A DNA stretch of 64,000 bases from Campylobacterales bacterium (GTDB lineage: Bacteria; Campylobacterota; Campylobacteria; Campylobacterales; QNZT01). Both the position numbers and the translations under genes were made by a program. Below are positions 46,717-58,300 of this stretch, one piece after another (the first letter of the stretch is position 1; each line of letters begins with the position of its first letter). The notes under the pieces are model-generated. The model did no database searches. It worked only from the letters and a program-made list of their open reading frames with translations, and had not been told where the DNA came from. The stretch spans positions 62,001-126,000 of the forward strand of contig JAJRSK010000029.1 in assembly GCA_024278835.1 (NCBI GenBank), in the 5' to 3' direction.

Positions 46717-49700
46717 TTACCAATCTATTTTATCACCATGCCTTTTAGAAGATTTTAAATCCACACCCAATCCTTCTTCACCTCGTCCTGTCCACTTGGC
46801 TTTGTCTGGCGAGAGAGAAAGTTTAAATTTATGATAATCCACAGCACCATTGTATGGGTCAAACTTCAGATACTCTGTAGATGGTTTATAAAGTACTGTA
46901 TCCCTAAATGGTAGTTTTGGCACTTGTATCGTCATCGTGCTAGAGCTTGTATGCCCAAGGTAGGTAGTTCCCGTACTTGGACCCGCAGTATTTGTCGTAC
47001 TACTCGCACCAAAGAGCAACTTCATCGGCTCAAAATCCAAATCATTACTTAACCCGGCAGAAATCTTAAACCAGCGTATCATATCTTCACTCTCTTTTAA
47101 GTTCTCTAATCCAAAAGCATTCTTAGTGACACTGTCTTCCATATAGACTTCATAAGAGACGGTTACATTTGCCTCTTTTCCTATGAAGGCTTGTGGTGAT
47201 GGTACATTAGCGCGTAGGTAGATGAAGTTTTTAACGGCATCACTATCATTTGACTTATTTTTCGTCATTGTCACCCCTCCCTGCGTTGCAGTAACAGAAT
47301 ACAATTTTAATTGCATAGGGTTTTTTGGTTCATTCTTCGCTCTTTCAAAGTTTATTTTAACTGTCATATTTCCTTCACCATTACTTACAAACTTAGAACT
47401 GTTCATATCATACGCTAGTACTTTAGTATTCCAGTTTAATGCACCTGGCACTTTTTTACCATCATAGACGACAACTGGTACCAAATCATCTTCACCCACA
47501 CCACTAAAAGTTGCCTTTATAGAGACATCTTTGGCATAACAGCCCTCTTTAAAGTTACTAAGAAGATTTCCATGTGCATCTTGCATGCTTACGGTTGCTT
47601 TTAGCTTTGCTGCCATCTTATCTGTTTCATCTCCTGCGTAAAAGACATACTTTTGATCTTGAGAGTCTGACTCAAATGTCGCATCTAACACTATTTTGCT
47701 TGCAGTAAACTCTACTGAATTTGTTTGGTATGGAGAGATAAATCTAGCACTATCAGCTGTGTCATCCTTATCTACAAGTGCAAACTCTTTTCCATCTACT
47801 TCTTTAACTTTAAATGTCAGTGCTCCTACATCGTCATACTTTGCGGCAATTATCTTTGCCTCACCATTAACAAATGGGACTTTTGAGAAGCTTAAAGTAC
47901 CAAGTGAACAGGTACTACCACTCACCACCTTGGTATCATTATAATCTAAAGCATAAACATCTGCTGCTTCATTGTAACTTGTCACTACATTGCCACTCTC
48001 ATCTTTTGCCTCTATAGTGATGTTAAAATCCTCTCCTGCTTTGAGGCCTGTTGATGGCGTTAATGTAATCATATAATTTTTTGGACGGATTGAAAAACTA
48101 TCTGATGAACATGATTGTCTATAGACATTTTTTAACTTGTCATACCAGTAGAGTTGCACTCTCTTCTCTTTTGATGCTTGTGATTGTGCTGGAAAATGCA
48201 CTAGCGTTGCACTAAATGGAACATACCCCGCCTCATTGCTCAATCTGGCACTCAATTCACCCTCGACACAATCACTATTTTCTACAATTTTTGCTTTAGT
48301 CTCATTGACATCATCAAAACTACTCCCTGTTATCATAGAGATATTTAAATCAAATGCCCTACCGACTATCTGTGTAGTGATTTTTCTATCGCTTTCTTCT
48401 ATCACTTTATTGTAAGCATCAAACTTTGTATAATCATTATCAAGGATATGACAAATGCCAAAAATTTCCTCTTCTTTAGAGTGTGCACCATAAATTTTTG
48501 AGAGCTTAATTAAGAATTCTTCATTTGCTTCTGTAACAAGGTCTCCTACGACTTCAACACCAACAACTGTTTCGGACTCACCTTTTTTGATAATTCCACT
48601 ACCCTCGTTATACACATAATCACTCCCTTTGCTCGCTGAACCTTCTAGAGTTTCATAATAAAATGTCACATCTTTAATCGCAGGTTTATCTAACTTGATG
48701 CGGATATTTAAGGTTTTTGTTCCACTATCTCCTTCAGTGATAGTTAAATTATCATCGATAGAGATATCTGGTCGCATAGCAGCATCCGCACACCTTGCAC
48801 CATCACCTGAACCAGGACCTGTAAATTTTTGATAATATTCAGCATCCAGACTGATACTACTTCCATCCCCTATAAAGAGTTTGTAAATATCCATCTCTTC
48901 ACCATTTTGTTGTGAAAAGTAAAAGTTTCCATCTTTATCAAAAAAGGTAATAACAGCATTGTCAGCATTTTTGTCCACATTGTCTATAAAATTTATCTTT
49001 CCAAGAAAATCAATCTTTTTAGTCTCAAGGTTGATACGAACTAACTCATGAGAGGTTCCATCAACACCATAAAGCTTCTTATCTTTTATATTAAAAGCAA
49101 AATCTGAAATGACAGTTTTGCTTTCTGAAGTCATCTCTATAGGATCTAAAAATCTATCATTTTTAATATCATAACGATATAGATAATCTGTTTTTTTAAG
49201 TAACCATCCAAAATAGAAAATACCATCTTGCACATCACCATCTGCAAAAGCATTCGTGCTGTACGCTTCAGGTAGTGCTATACGCTTGACAACATTGTAG
49301 TTTTTATCTATCTTTACAATAGAGTGAGCTTCACCGCTTTTACCTTCGATACCATAAAGAAAATCATCATCAACACTATATCCAGCCGCATTGATATGGG
49401 CTTCTCCTACTTTTGCCAAAAAATCGATTGATCGATTTTCAAAGTTGACTAAGCTTAAATTTACATCATTATCTGTTTTCCAATTATCACTCGCACTAAA
49501 CAAGTATGCGTTCTCTTCACAAGTGAAAGAATCTCCATCATCATTAAGTATCGTTCCCACTGCACTCAAACTATTATCATGATAGAGTGCCCCTTTGACA
49601 TTTGATAGCACCACTTTAAACTGCTCATCTGGCTCTACTTCTGTATCACCTTTGATAGGCACATTGATAATATTACCCATACCCTTTGTATCAATTTTTT

Positions 49701-52227
49701 CATAATCCTCACCTTCTTTTGCAGAAATATCTACGGTTTTAAAGTCATAAGTGACATCATTAGGCTTTCCACCACTTATATTTACACTGAAGACCATATT
49801 TTGTGTACCACTATCACCCTCTGTTTTCGAAACATCACCAATAGAGATAATCGGCAATAAATTCACCGTGGCATTTGGACACATCGCACCATCGTTTAAG
49901 TTCGTTGTTACTGGAGCATTGGATATCGCTTTTCTCTCTCCTGTACTTGCATCAAACTCATAAAAGCCATCTTCATGATAAAGCACATAAAGCTTTCCAT
50001 CCACATCACAAAAGATAGTATCTGCCAAAGATTTTTGAAATTCATCTCCTATTGTCTGGACGCTACCATCTGCTATTTTGATTTTAACTAACTGTTGTGC
50101 ACCTGTATCTTTTTCATCTGCCCCTTTATCATAGAGCCAATCTTTTCGTATAGCATAAATATACTCTCCGCTTTCATCGATAGTCATATCCACAAATCGC
50201 ATCGTTTTCTTAAGATAAATAGTTTTTATAATCTCTCTTGTCTCTACATCTATCTTGTACAGATTACTTGGTGATGCAAAATCTGAGAGGTAATAATAGG
50301 CTTTATTCCCCTCTTTATGTCCAAAAGTCGCGGCATAGTGTTGTGGGTTATTTGTATGTTTATCAGCTAGTTTATTTATCTTACCCAATTCAGACACTTT
50401 TCCTGTTCTATCAATCTTTATCAATTCATCTTTATAAGTCGCATACAAAAAGTTATCGACCGGATTATATGCCAAAGCATTGTAGGTTTTATTATAAACA
50501 TCCCCAATCACATCAAATGCAAATGGTGTCTGCTCACGATTAATCTTATGTAACCACATTTTAGACTCATCTGTACCTTGCTCTGTTCCCATTCTGGAAG
50601 CATTTGAAAAGTACATTGTATCATCACAAGTAAAAGGCACACCACACTCTACCGCATCTCTCTCGCTACCATCTGCATTTTTACCTGCTTTTTCATTGTT
50701 ATGTATGGTAGAGATATCTTCATCACTCAATGCACTATTATATATTTTGACTTCATCTATATTTGCTTTTGTATTAAATATCCCATTGATACTATTTCCT
50801 ACCCTAAGCACGCCATTAAAATCATCCAATATTCCTAAGTTTGAGACACCAGATACACCATCGACAGGATGAATCATATCTCCCTGGGCAGAATCTACAA
50901 AAATTTTCATATTTTCATTTGTATAGGTAAGTACGATATGATGCCACTTAGCATCATCCATATCTACAGTCACCGTTTGTGAATAGCCATTGACGCTACC
51001 ATCTGATTGTTTTCTCTCCCCTGAAATTCTCAATTCATTGTCACTTTCTCTATATCGTAGTTCCACAACGCCACCATCTCCATTCCTAGTGTTGTTTGCA
51101 TTGACATTGCCTAGTTTAATCAGTTCATGTGTGGTAGAACCACCTTGAGAATCTATTTTTGTCCAAAAAGAGAGTGTAAAATCATTGGAATCAAGTCCTG
51201 TTATTCCTTCTACTTTCATAGCATCATAATCACCTGTAAAGTTACCACTTCTATTTATCTGCCCAGTACTCTCAGTTTGAGCACCATTTATTATATTACC
51301 ATCAAAACCATGACCACTACTATCTTTTACTTCGCCACTTGTACCGTCCCATATACACGCATCAAAACGATATTCAGCTATAGTCACTACTGGTGTCGGT
51401 TCCGATGCACAAAAAGCGTGGGTTGTTGTAGCACCACCCGCCTCACCACTCTTATAATTGAGCGTATGTGAAAGCGTAGCTGTCCCCGTGGTTTTATCAA
51501 GATTATAGATACTATCTGCCGCAGCAAAATAGAGATTTCCTTTGGAATCATTAAAGAGCGCATCAGCATTGGTGAACGTTGCACCTGTTGAAGTCTTTAT
51601 CATGATAGAGGAGACATCACCACTATCTACATCTATCTTCACCAATTGCGAAGGATTTCCCTGTGCTGTTGTCGCTGTCCAATAAAGAAATCCATCACTC
51701 CATGCCAAATCCCCTTCTCCAGCTACACCTAGTGTATCTACGTAGGCTACAAGTGTAGTCGTTGCAGGTGATGATGGCAAAAACTTCACAACTGCTTTTC
51801 TCCCACCTGCCGCATCAACCGTATATAGATATCCTTCTTGGTCGCCTACTAGTTCAAAGTTGGGATGCGCCATATAGTCACCATCACCTATCGTTTCAAA
51901 AGAGAGAATTTTACCATTGACAGGATCTATCTCAGCCAATACATTAAAGACAACCCCATAAAGTTTTCCATCACTAGTATATGAGATATCCCAAAATGAC
52001 TCTCTCGTATAGTTACCCAAATTTGAATAGATAACAGATTCATTACTGCCACTCTCAGTCTCAGCATCCCAATCAAAAAAGACTAAGCCATTACTTGGAT
52101 CTACATACTTGCTAATGACTGTTTTTTCTTGCATTGTTGAGGGAGAACAAGAGAGCGTAATAGCTGAAAGTTGACTCATTGTAAAGATCAACAAAAAGAA
52201 AAGAGATGTTATATATTTTGCTATCAT
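46717..52227 (-). CDS. Giant exported protein: propellers, LamG, Calx-beta, MshQ-like C-terminus
   Basis: An 1836-residue secreted protein with a signal peptide (about 1-22). Parts in order: a DUF6923-like beta-propeller (about 30-280), a LamG/concanavalin-like domain (about 285-500, ending DEVKIYNSALSDEDI), a second propeller (515-785), a Calx-beta domain (about 789-900, SEGD-like TEGDSGT), a third propeller (905-1150), a second Calx-beta domain (1150-1270), and a C-terminal region (about 1380-1836) whose FSIRPKNYMITL and GNVVTSYN pattern resembles DUF6701 of the pilus-associated protein MshQ. The last 65 residues (SPDKAKWTGRGEEGLG) match the end of the neighbouring giant protein. The ATG is within a TATCATGATA palindrome. 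A sigma-28-like promoter precedes it. Confidence 0.8.
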   Translation of the reverse strand: MIAKYITSLFFLLIFTMSQLSAITLSCSPSTMQEKTVISKYVDPSNGLVFFDWDAETESGSNESVIYSNLGNYTRESFWDISYTSDGKLYGVVFNVLAEIDPVNGKILSFETIGDGDYMAHPNFELVGDQEGYLYTVDAAGGRKAVVKFLPSSPATTTLVAYVDTLGVAGEGDLAWSDGFLYWTATTAQGNPSQLVKIDVDSGDVSSIMIKTSTGATFTNADALFNDSKGNLYFAAADSIYNLDKTTGTATLSHTLNYKSGEAGGATTTHAFCASEPTPVVTIAEYRFDACIWDGTSGEVKDSSGHGFDGNIINGAQTESTGQINRSGNFTGDYDAMKVEGITGLDSNDFTLSFWTKIDSQGGSTTHELIKLGNVNANNTRNGDGGVVELRYRESDNELRISGERKQSDGSVNGYSQTVTVDMDDAKWHHIVLTYTNENMKIFVDSAQGDMIHPVDGVSGVSNLGILDDFNGVLRVGNSINGIFNTKANIDEVKIYNSALSDEDISTIHNNEKAGKNADGSERDAVECGVPFTCDDTMYFSNASRMGTEQGTDESKMWLHKINREQTPFAFDVIGDVYNKTYNALAYNPVDNFLYATYKDELIKIDRTGKVSELGKINKLADKHTNNPQHYAATFGHKEGNKAYYYLSDFASPSNLYKIDVETREIIKTIYLKKTMRFVDMTIDESGEYIYAIRKDWLYDKGADEKDTGAQQLVKIKIADGSVQTIGDEFQKSLADTIFCDVDGKLYVLYHEDGFYEFDASTGERKAISNAPVTTNLNDGAMCPNATVNLLPIISIGDVSKTEGDSGTQNMVFSVNISGGKPNDVTYDFKTVDISAKEGEDYEKIDTKGMGNIINVPIKGDTEVEPDEQFKVVLSNVKGALYHDNSLSAVGTILNDDGDSFTCEENAYLFSASDNWKTDNDVNLSLVNFENRSIDFLAKVGEAHINAAGYSVDDDFLYGIEGKSGEAHSIVKIDKNYNVVKRIALPEAYSTNAFADGDVQDGIFYFGWLLKKTDYLYRYDIKNDRFLDPIEMTSESKTVISDFAFNIKDKKLYGVDGTSHELVRINLETKKIDFLGKINFIDNVDKNADNAVITFFDKDGNFYFSQQNGEEMDIYKLFIGDGSSISLDAEYYQKFTGPGSGDGARCADAAMRPDISIDDNLTITEGDSGTKTLNIRIKLDKPAIKDVTFYYETLEGSASKGSDYVYNEGSGIIKKGESETVVGVEVVGDLVTEANEEFLIKLSKIYGAHSKEEEIFGICHILDNDYTKFDAYNKVIEESDRKITTQIVGRAFDLNISMITGSSFDDVNETKAKIVENSDCVEGELSARLSNEAGYVPFSATLVHFPAQSQASKEKRVQLYWYDKLKNVYRQSCSSDSFSIRPKNYMITLTPSTGLKAGEDFNITIEAKDESGNVVTSYNEAADVYALDYNDTKVVSGSTCSLGTLSFSKVPFVNGEAKIIAAKYDDVGALTFKVKEVDGKEFALVDKDDTADSARFISPYQTNSVEFTASKIVLDATFESDSQDQKYVFYAGDETDKMAAKLKATVSMQDAHGNLLSNFKEGCYAKDVSIKATFSGVGEDDLVPVVVYDGKKVPGALNWNTKVLAYDMNSSKFVSNGEGNMTVKINFERAKNEPKNPMQLKLYSVTATQGGVTMTKNKSNDSDAVKNFIYLRANVPSPQAFIGKEANVTVSYEVYMEDSVTKNAFGLENLKESEDMIRWFKISAGLSNDLDFEPMKLLFGASSTTNTAGPSTGTTYLGHTSSSTMTIQVPKLPFRDTVLYKPSTEYLKFDPYNGAVDYHKFKLSLSPDKAKWTGRGEEGLGVDLKSSKRHGDKIDW

Positions 52228-52259
52228 GATATACCTACTTAATAAATTTACTAAGTGTA

Positions 52260-52286
52260 ATATCGACCAAAATCAGGAAAAGTTTA
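52260..52286 (-). promoter_or_regulatory. Candidate sigma-28 (FliA) promoter
   Basis: On the minus strand TAAA (52286-52283), a 15-base spacer and GTCGATAT (52267-52260) match the sigma-28 pattern exactly in spacing and at the CGAT core. Predicted transcription start is near 52253, 26 bases before the ATG at 52227. Confidence 0.62.
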
Positions 52287-52331
52287 ATAAAAAGTAAATA
52301 AAAGTTATCTTTTTCTTGGGAGAATACACAG

Positions 52332-52354
52332 TAGAAGCACAAAAAGTGCTTCTA
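52332..52354 (-). terminator. Hairpin between the two giant genes
   Basis: TAGAAGCAC (52332-52340) pairs perfectly with 52346-52354 around AAAAA. It follows the stop of the 2.3-thousand-residue gene by 17 bases and precedes the promoter of the next gene, so the two giants are probably separate transcripts. There is no U-run after it. Confidence 0.55.
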
Positions 52355-52370
52355 TACATGATAGGGAAGT

Positions 52371-55300
52371 TTACCAGTCTATTTTTTGTTCACCATTGCC
52401 TTTATAGGCTTTTTGGTCAACTATCATTCCAAGGTCACCTTTACCCGTCCATTTGGCAGAGTCAGGATTAAAGCGTATTTTAAAATGTTGGTCTTTAACT
52501 ATCGTACTATATCTATCATAGCGTAGATAGCCAAAGCTTGGTGTATACCGGATGATATTACTATGGGGCAAGGTCTCAACCTCTATCGTTATCATATCTC
52601 TACTGGTGTGTGCAACTGTGACACCAGTATCAAAAACACTTTTGGCATCATGATAATCCATGTTGGTATCAGGAGTGATGATATACCAATTGATACTATC
52701 TTTGCTCTCTGGTGCACTGGCTAACCCAAATAACGCACGATCACTCTCTTTACTATAGACCTCGTAGTCTACATGTGCTTGCATACTTTTTCCTATCACA
52801 CTTTGATCACTCACATGTGCCCGAAGGTAGACAAAAGTCACACCTTTATCTTCATCATCAGCACTAGATACCCCTCCTGTGGTTGTCGTATTGATATCGG
52901 TGATTGTAAATTTCATAGGCTCTAGTGCCTTGTTGTTCACTCGTTGAAAGTTTATGCGTACTGTCTCGTTTCCTTCACCATCACTAAAACCACCCTTTAA
53001 TACTTTAAAAGAAAATGTCTTAGATGCAACATCAGTCAGTGGCACGGTGTAAGCTACAGCACTATCTATCTGTGGTGTGATACTCTGTGCAACGCCTTCT
53101 ATGTCAAAGTCTATTTTTACTGTTACATCTTCTGCATAACAACCATCTCTAAAGTTTGTGACTGTGACATTGTTTTCATCTTGCGCTTTTATCTTTACAG
53201 TGAGAGGTGCTGCCATCTCTGAGAGGTTTGAGTCATAAAATGTATAGAGACTTGAGCCATTTTTAAAATCCCAACTCATCGCTATATTTGACGGTGAAAA
53301 CTTCGGTGTTTGTAAGGAATCATCGACTATATATCTATGCTCATTAGAACCATCATTTTTATCTACTACTGCAAACTCTGTATCAGCATCTTTTACTTCA
53401 TACGCTTTTAAATCTAGCTGTCCCACATTGTCATACTGAGAAACGATAGTAGCAACACCATGCGTAAATGCCACATTAGGTGCAGTTAGTATCCCACGCA
53501 CACATCCATGACCATTGGCGATCAATGTCTCATTATAGTCAAGCTTATAAACTGAGACATTTTCATCATAATTTGGTACTGTGCCACCCAAGGCATCTAA
53601 GGCTTTTATCGTGATATTAAAATCCCGTCCTGCTACCAAGCCTCCAGGTGTCTGAATCGTCATATCATAGCGTTTTGGGCGGATAGCAAAGGCATCTGTG
53701 GCATTGACCTCTTTAGTGATATTGGATTCGTTGAGATAGCTTATCTTCACATAAGTATATTTACTCGCTTTAGAAATCTTACCAAAATCTACCGTATAAG
53801 GGTTTGCTTTAGTGAAGTTTACATCTACAAAATCATGTAGCATACTATTATCATCTTTTGAGAAGAGCCCCGCTTTGATATTGGTGAAAACATTCTCTGT
53901 CAAATCACTACCAGTTCTATTGACACTAGCGATATGGAGTGAGATATCTTCATTGACGATTTTAGTACGTATATTTCGACTCGTTAGATTGCTATCCATA
54001 TCCCAAGCATCATAAAGGCTACCACGCTTGATAATGATTTCATAATCCTCGACTTCTCCATCATTTTTGATACCATAAGAGTCACTCTCTAAAGTAGCCA
54101 TATCATCTGTAGTCACTCGAAATCTTGCGTATGTCACACCCTCTTGGATATCATTTGGAACAGACCACGTAAGTGTCAAAACTTGACTATTTTTACGAAA
54201 CACACGTTTGCTAACACCCTCAACCATCTCAAAACGACCATTTCTATTGAAGTCTATCCAACCCACCACATTGGCAGTTTTATTTGTGTCATTTTGCACA
54301 GCCATTGTGAGGCTGTAATGATACATCGAAGTAAAGAGAGGTTTAATGCCCCCTACAATGCCATTGTCATTATCCAGATTTCCCTCTTTTGCATCACTTT
54401 CAGAGGAGACATTATCTGCCCAGAGACCAGCGCCAAAAAAGAGTTTTGCACCTGTTTGTGGAATCTTATGTCTTGGACCATTATCACTAGTGAGGGTTTT
54501 GTAGTTGAGCATACTTGTGCCATCCCCACTATTATAGGTACTTGTATCGGGGGCATCTCCATAATCTATATAAATAGGTTTATCATTACAACGTCCACCA
54601 TCGATGTTGACGTGCTTGACATCACTATTGATTAATGAAGAAAATTTTAATGAACGAATATTTTCTTTGTCACTCAAATCAATTCTATAGATATCACGAG
54701 AAGTATTTTTAATCGCATAAAAGAAACCAGCGGCATCAAAGAAGCTTGACCCAAAAGTATCAGTCGCTGCATCCACCGCATTGTTTTTTATCAATTTTGT
54801 ATGCTTAGACGTTAAATCAATTTTATACAAATCATTATCTTTTTCTATCGCATACAACTGCTTATCGATAGGATTAAATGCCATATCAGCGATAGCGATA
54901 GAACCAACAGAAAAGTTATCAAGCAGAGAAAGAAAAGTGTCTGATTGGGGGTCAATATCTATGATATAAATACGCCCCCCTCCATAGAGATAAAGTTGAC
55001 CATCATCATCTATATCTCCAACATAAAAGCCCTTTCCTTTTAACGCGTCGATAGGACCAAAAACTTCTTGGGCATAATCCCCCGCTTTGGTTTTACCCAC
55101 ACGCAGTAAGGTTCCATCTTTTTTAGTCTGATTATAGCCCCAAATGTAACCATCTTTTTTATTCATCCCAAAACCATTGATACCACCAGCACTTGCATCC
55201 ATCTCATAACGTTGATTGGTTCCTGTCGCTAAATCTACCTCAAAAACATACTTATTATCATCTATAATAATCGCTTCTTCTTTACAACCTATAGGTGCCA

Positions 55301-58300
55301 GACAAGTTTTTTCAACCCTCGGGCTACCATCATAGTTTTTACCGGCAAGTTCATTGTGGTAGAGTGCATCTCGTTTCGTCTGATCTATTGCCATAGTAAA
55401 AAAGAGTACTTCATCTATCTTACCCTGAAATAACGCCGCGCCATCCCAGTTAGTTTTGCCTATCATGATATCATCTAGTCCATTCTCTGTTAATGAGGAG
55501 ATGGACGTATCACTATCTTTGCTACCATTGATATACCAAGTGATTTTATCAGCATTTTTTTGGAGTATCACATGACTCCAACTATCTGCAACCAAAGCAT
55601 GTTGACTAGTGAGTGAGTCAGGGTTTATGCTATCGTTTTTTAGATTGACATTTAGTTTATTGTCCTTAGTTAGATACACTTCTATCTGTTTACTCAAAAC
55701 TGCCATATAGGATGTAGTTCGCTCTACCGATGCTGGATTTATCCAAAAAGAGATCGTAAAATCATCTCGAAGATTAAAATCACTCTCTGCTTTGATATAC
55801 TCTTTCCCTGAAAATAATGCATAACGACCTACTTGTCCACCCTCATCAGTTTGCGCACCATTTAAAGCTTGCCCTGCACTATTGCCTATAGTATCTATAA
55901 CTTCACCCTCTTTGCCATACCATGCACAACTCTCAAAACGGTACTGACTCGTCGGACACGCTGAAACATCTCTCTCACTTCCATCACTATTTTTAGCACT
56001 TTTCTCATTGTGATAAATGCTTGTCACATCGCTAGCATTTAAAACTGTACTGTAAACTTTTACTTCATCAATGCCACCTTGAAAATAGTTATTGATATGT
56101 AGTGACGCACCTATCGTAAAAGGACTTCCCTTCGCTTGATCTAGTTTTCCACCATTCTTCCAAGTTGTTGTATCAGTAAAGTCATTTTCATCAATAGTGA
56201 CTTTTAAACTATTTCCATCATAACTGACTGCTACAAAATGCCACGCATCTACACTAATACCATTTCCGATATTTACTTGCGTATCTCGCCCCTTTGTGTC
56301 TAAATAAACATGCAAGCTTCCATTTGGGTTTATCCCAATTTCCAGATTGTCATTATGACCATCAGATGCCTTTGCAAATAGTGTGTTTTTTGTCTTGTGA
56401 TTTGTTGCATCATTTGTTAATTTTGAGGGTTTTACCCATGCGATAATCGTAAAAGTATCATTAATGTCATTGAGTATATCTCCTGCATCAATATAACTTT
56501 CACCTGTAAAATAACCACTTCTATTGACAATCGCATCATTATCTGTTCTTGCATTATTTTTCGCCGTTGCATGATGACCGTTTAACTCTTTGACTTCATC
56601 AACTATGCCATGCCATGCACATTCATCTAAACGATATTCCAACTTTGCTTCTGGTAATGATTGAGCATAATTTAGTGGATAATTACTACCAAATTCTGAA
56701 CTATTGTTGGCACTATCTCTGGCAATAGCTGTTAAGATATCTGTACCTTCAACGTTCACAACTGCGGGGACATCAACATCAACACTAAATGTACCATCAT
56801 CTTTTGTAACAAATTCATTGATATAGTATCGCCCTTCACCATGTGCAGTATCTTGACCATCTCCTTCTTCTATTTCACCTACATTGTTAGCATCATTATC
56901 TGCCTTATACAGTTCAATATGCATTTTCTCTTTAATCTTTTTCCCAATAGTCCCCACATATCCTTCTAAATGGAGAGTCGAAGCATCCTTACTTATATGT
57001 GTAAACACAGGATAATCAAGTTCTTCATTAGCTTTAGAACCTTGTTTTACACCATCATTGGCATTCACCCCATCACCATTTCTATTTCCACTTGTTCTCT
57101 TATCGATATCTATACTCAAACCACCATTATTATAAGTGACATTTTTAGAGATTTTATTTTGATTTTTGTCACCTACTAATACTATTGCTGCTGCTGAATG
57201 ATTTTTAATCACATTTTTTTCAATAGTATTATTTTCACCATAAATACGTATTGCCCCATTTTCACCAAGATTTTCTTCAGAGTTATCCTGACCATTGGCA
57301 ATCAGCGTATTATTGCGTATCGTCACTACACTAGGAGAGTTCCAACTCTCTATTCCATATGCTGCAGCGCCTTCTATTCTATTGTTTTCAATGATGATAT
57401 CGGAACCTTGGCTCTCTTCAGTTGTGATAGCATCACCTGTGGCAGTCATGGAAGCTTTATAAAAATCATTTCCTGCGATATAGGCATTATTTCCAGCCCA
57501 AATACCACCATAAACTGTATAAGCGATATAATTATCCCTCATCACGGTAACATTGGTTGTATTTTGAAAGATTGCATTATTAAGTCGTTTTCCAGCCCCT
57601 GCATCGCTACCATCAGCACGCACACCAAGTAGATTTTCAGAGATAACACTATTTGCACCACTATTGACTAAAATACCAGCAACTTTACTTGCCCCTTCTT
57701 GATTATCTTTTGTACCATTAAAAAGTGCTATGTGTCGAATATGTACATTATCTGCATCTATCACAATAACACCACCCAGGGTACTATTTACCATCTCAAT
57801 TTTATCATTTGCATCAATCTCTAATTTTGTCGTTTTATAGCTAGGTAAATGATTTTCATCACCACTAGCTTCGATACCATCATCACCCGCACCAACAACA
57901 TCACCGCTATGTCCTACCGTTGTATCAGCAACCAAACCATCCAAAACCAATCCATCATCACTAATACGAGGCAAAGGACTTTCTAGTCTTATTTTTAATA
58001 CCTTGCTATCAAGTGGCATCACAAGAAGGTGGTTTTCACCAGAAATAGCATTAGCATTTTGGATAAATTGTCGAAACGTTCCCTGAGAAGAGTGATTTTG
58101 ACTATTATCATCATCGTTATCTTTATCTGTCGTCATGACATTAAAAGAGAAACCAAAATCTACATCACTAACATCCGCACCGATAAGATGCACTAAAGCA
58201 ATATGCTCCGCATTTTCAATATTTGAGATATCATCGGAGATGCCACTTCTTCTACCACCATAACAAGCTCCCGCCACACCTAAGACTTTTGTACCACCAT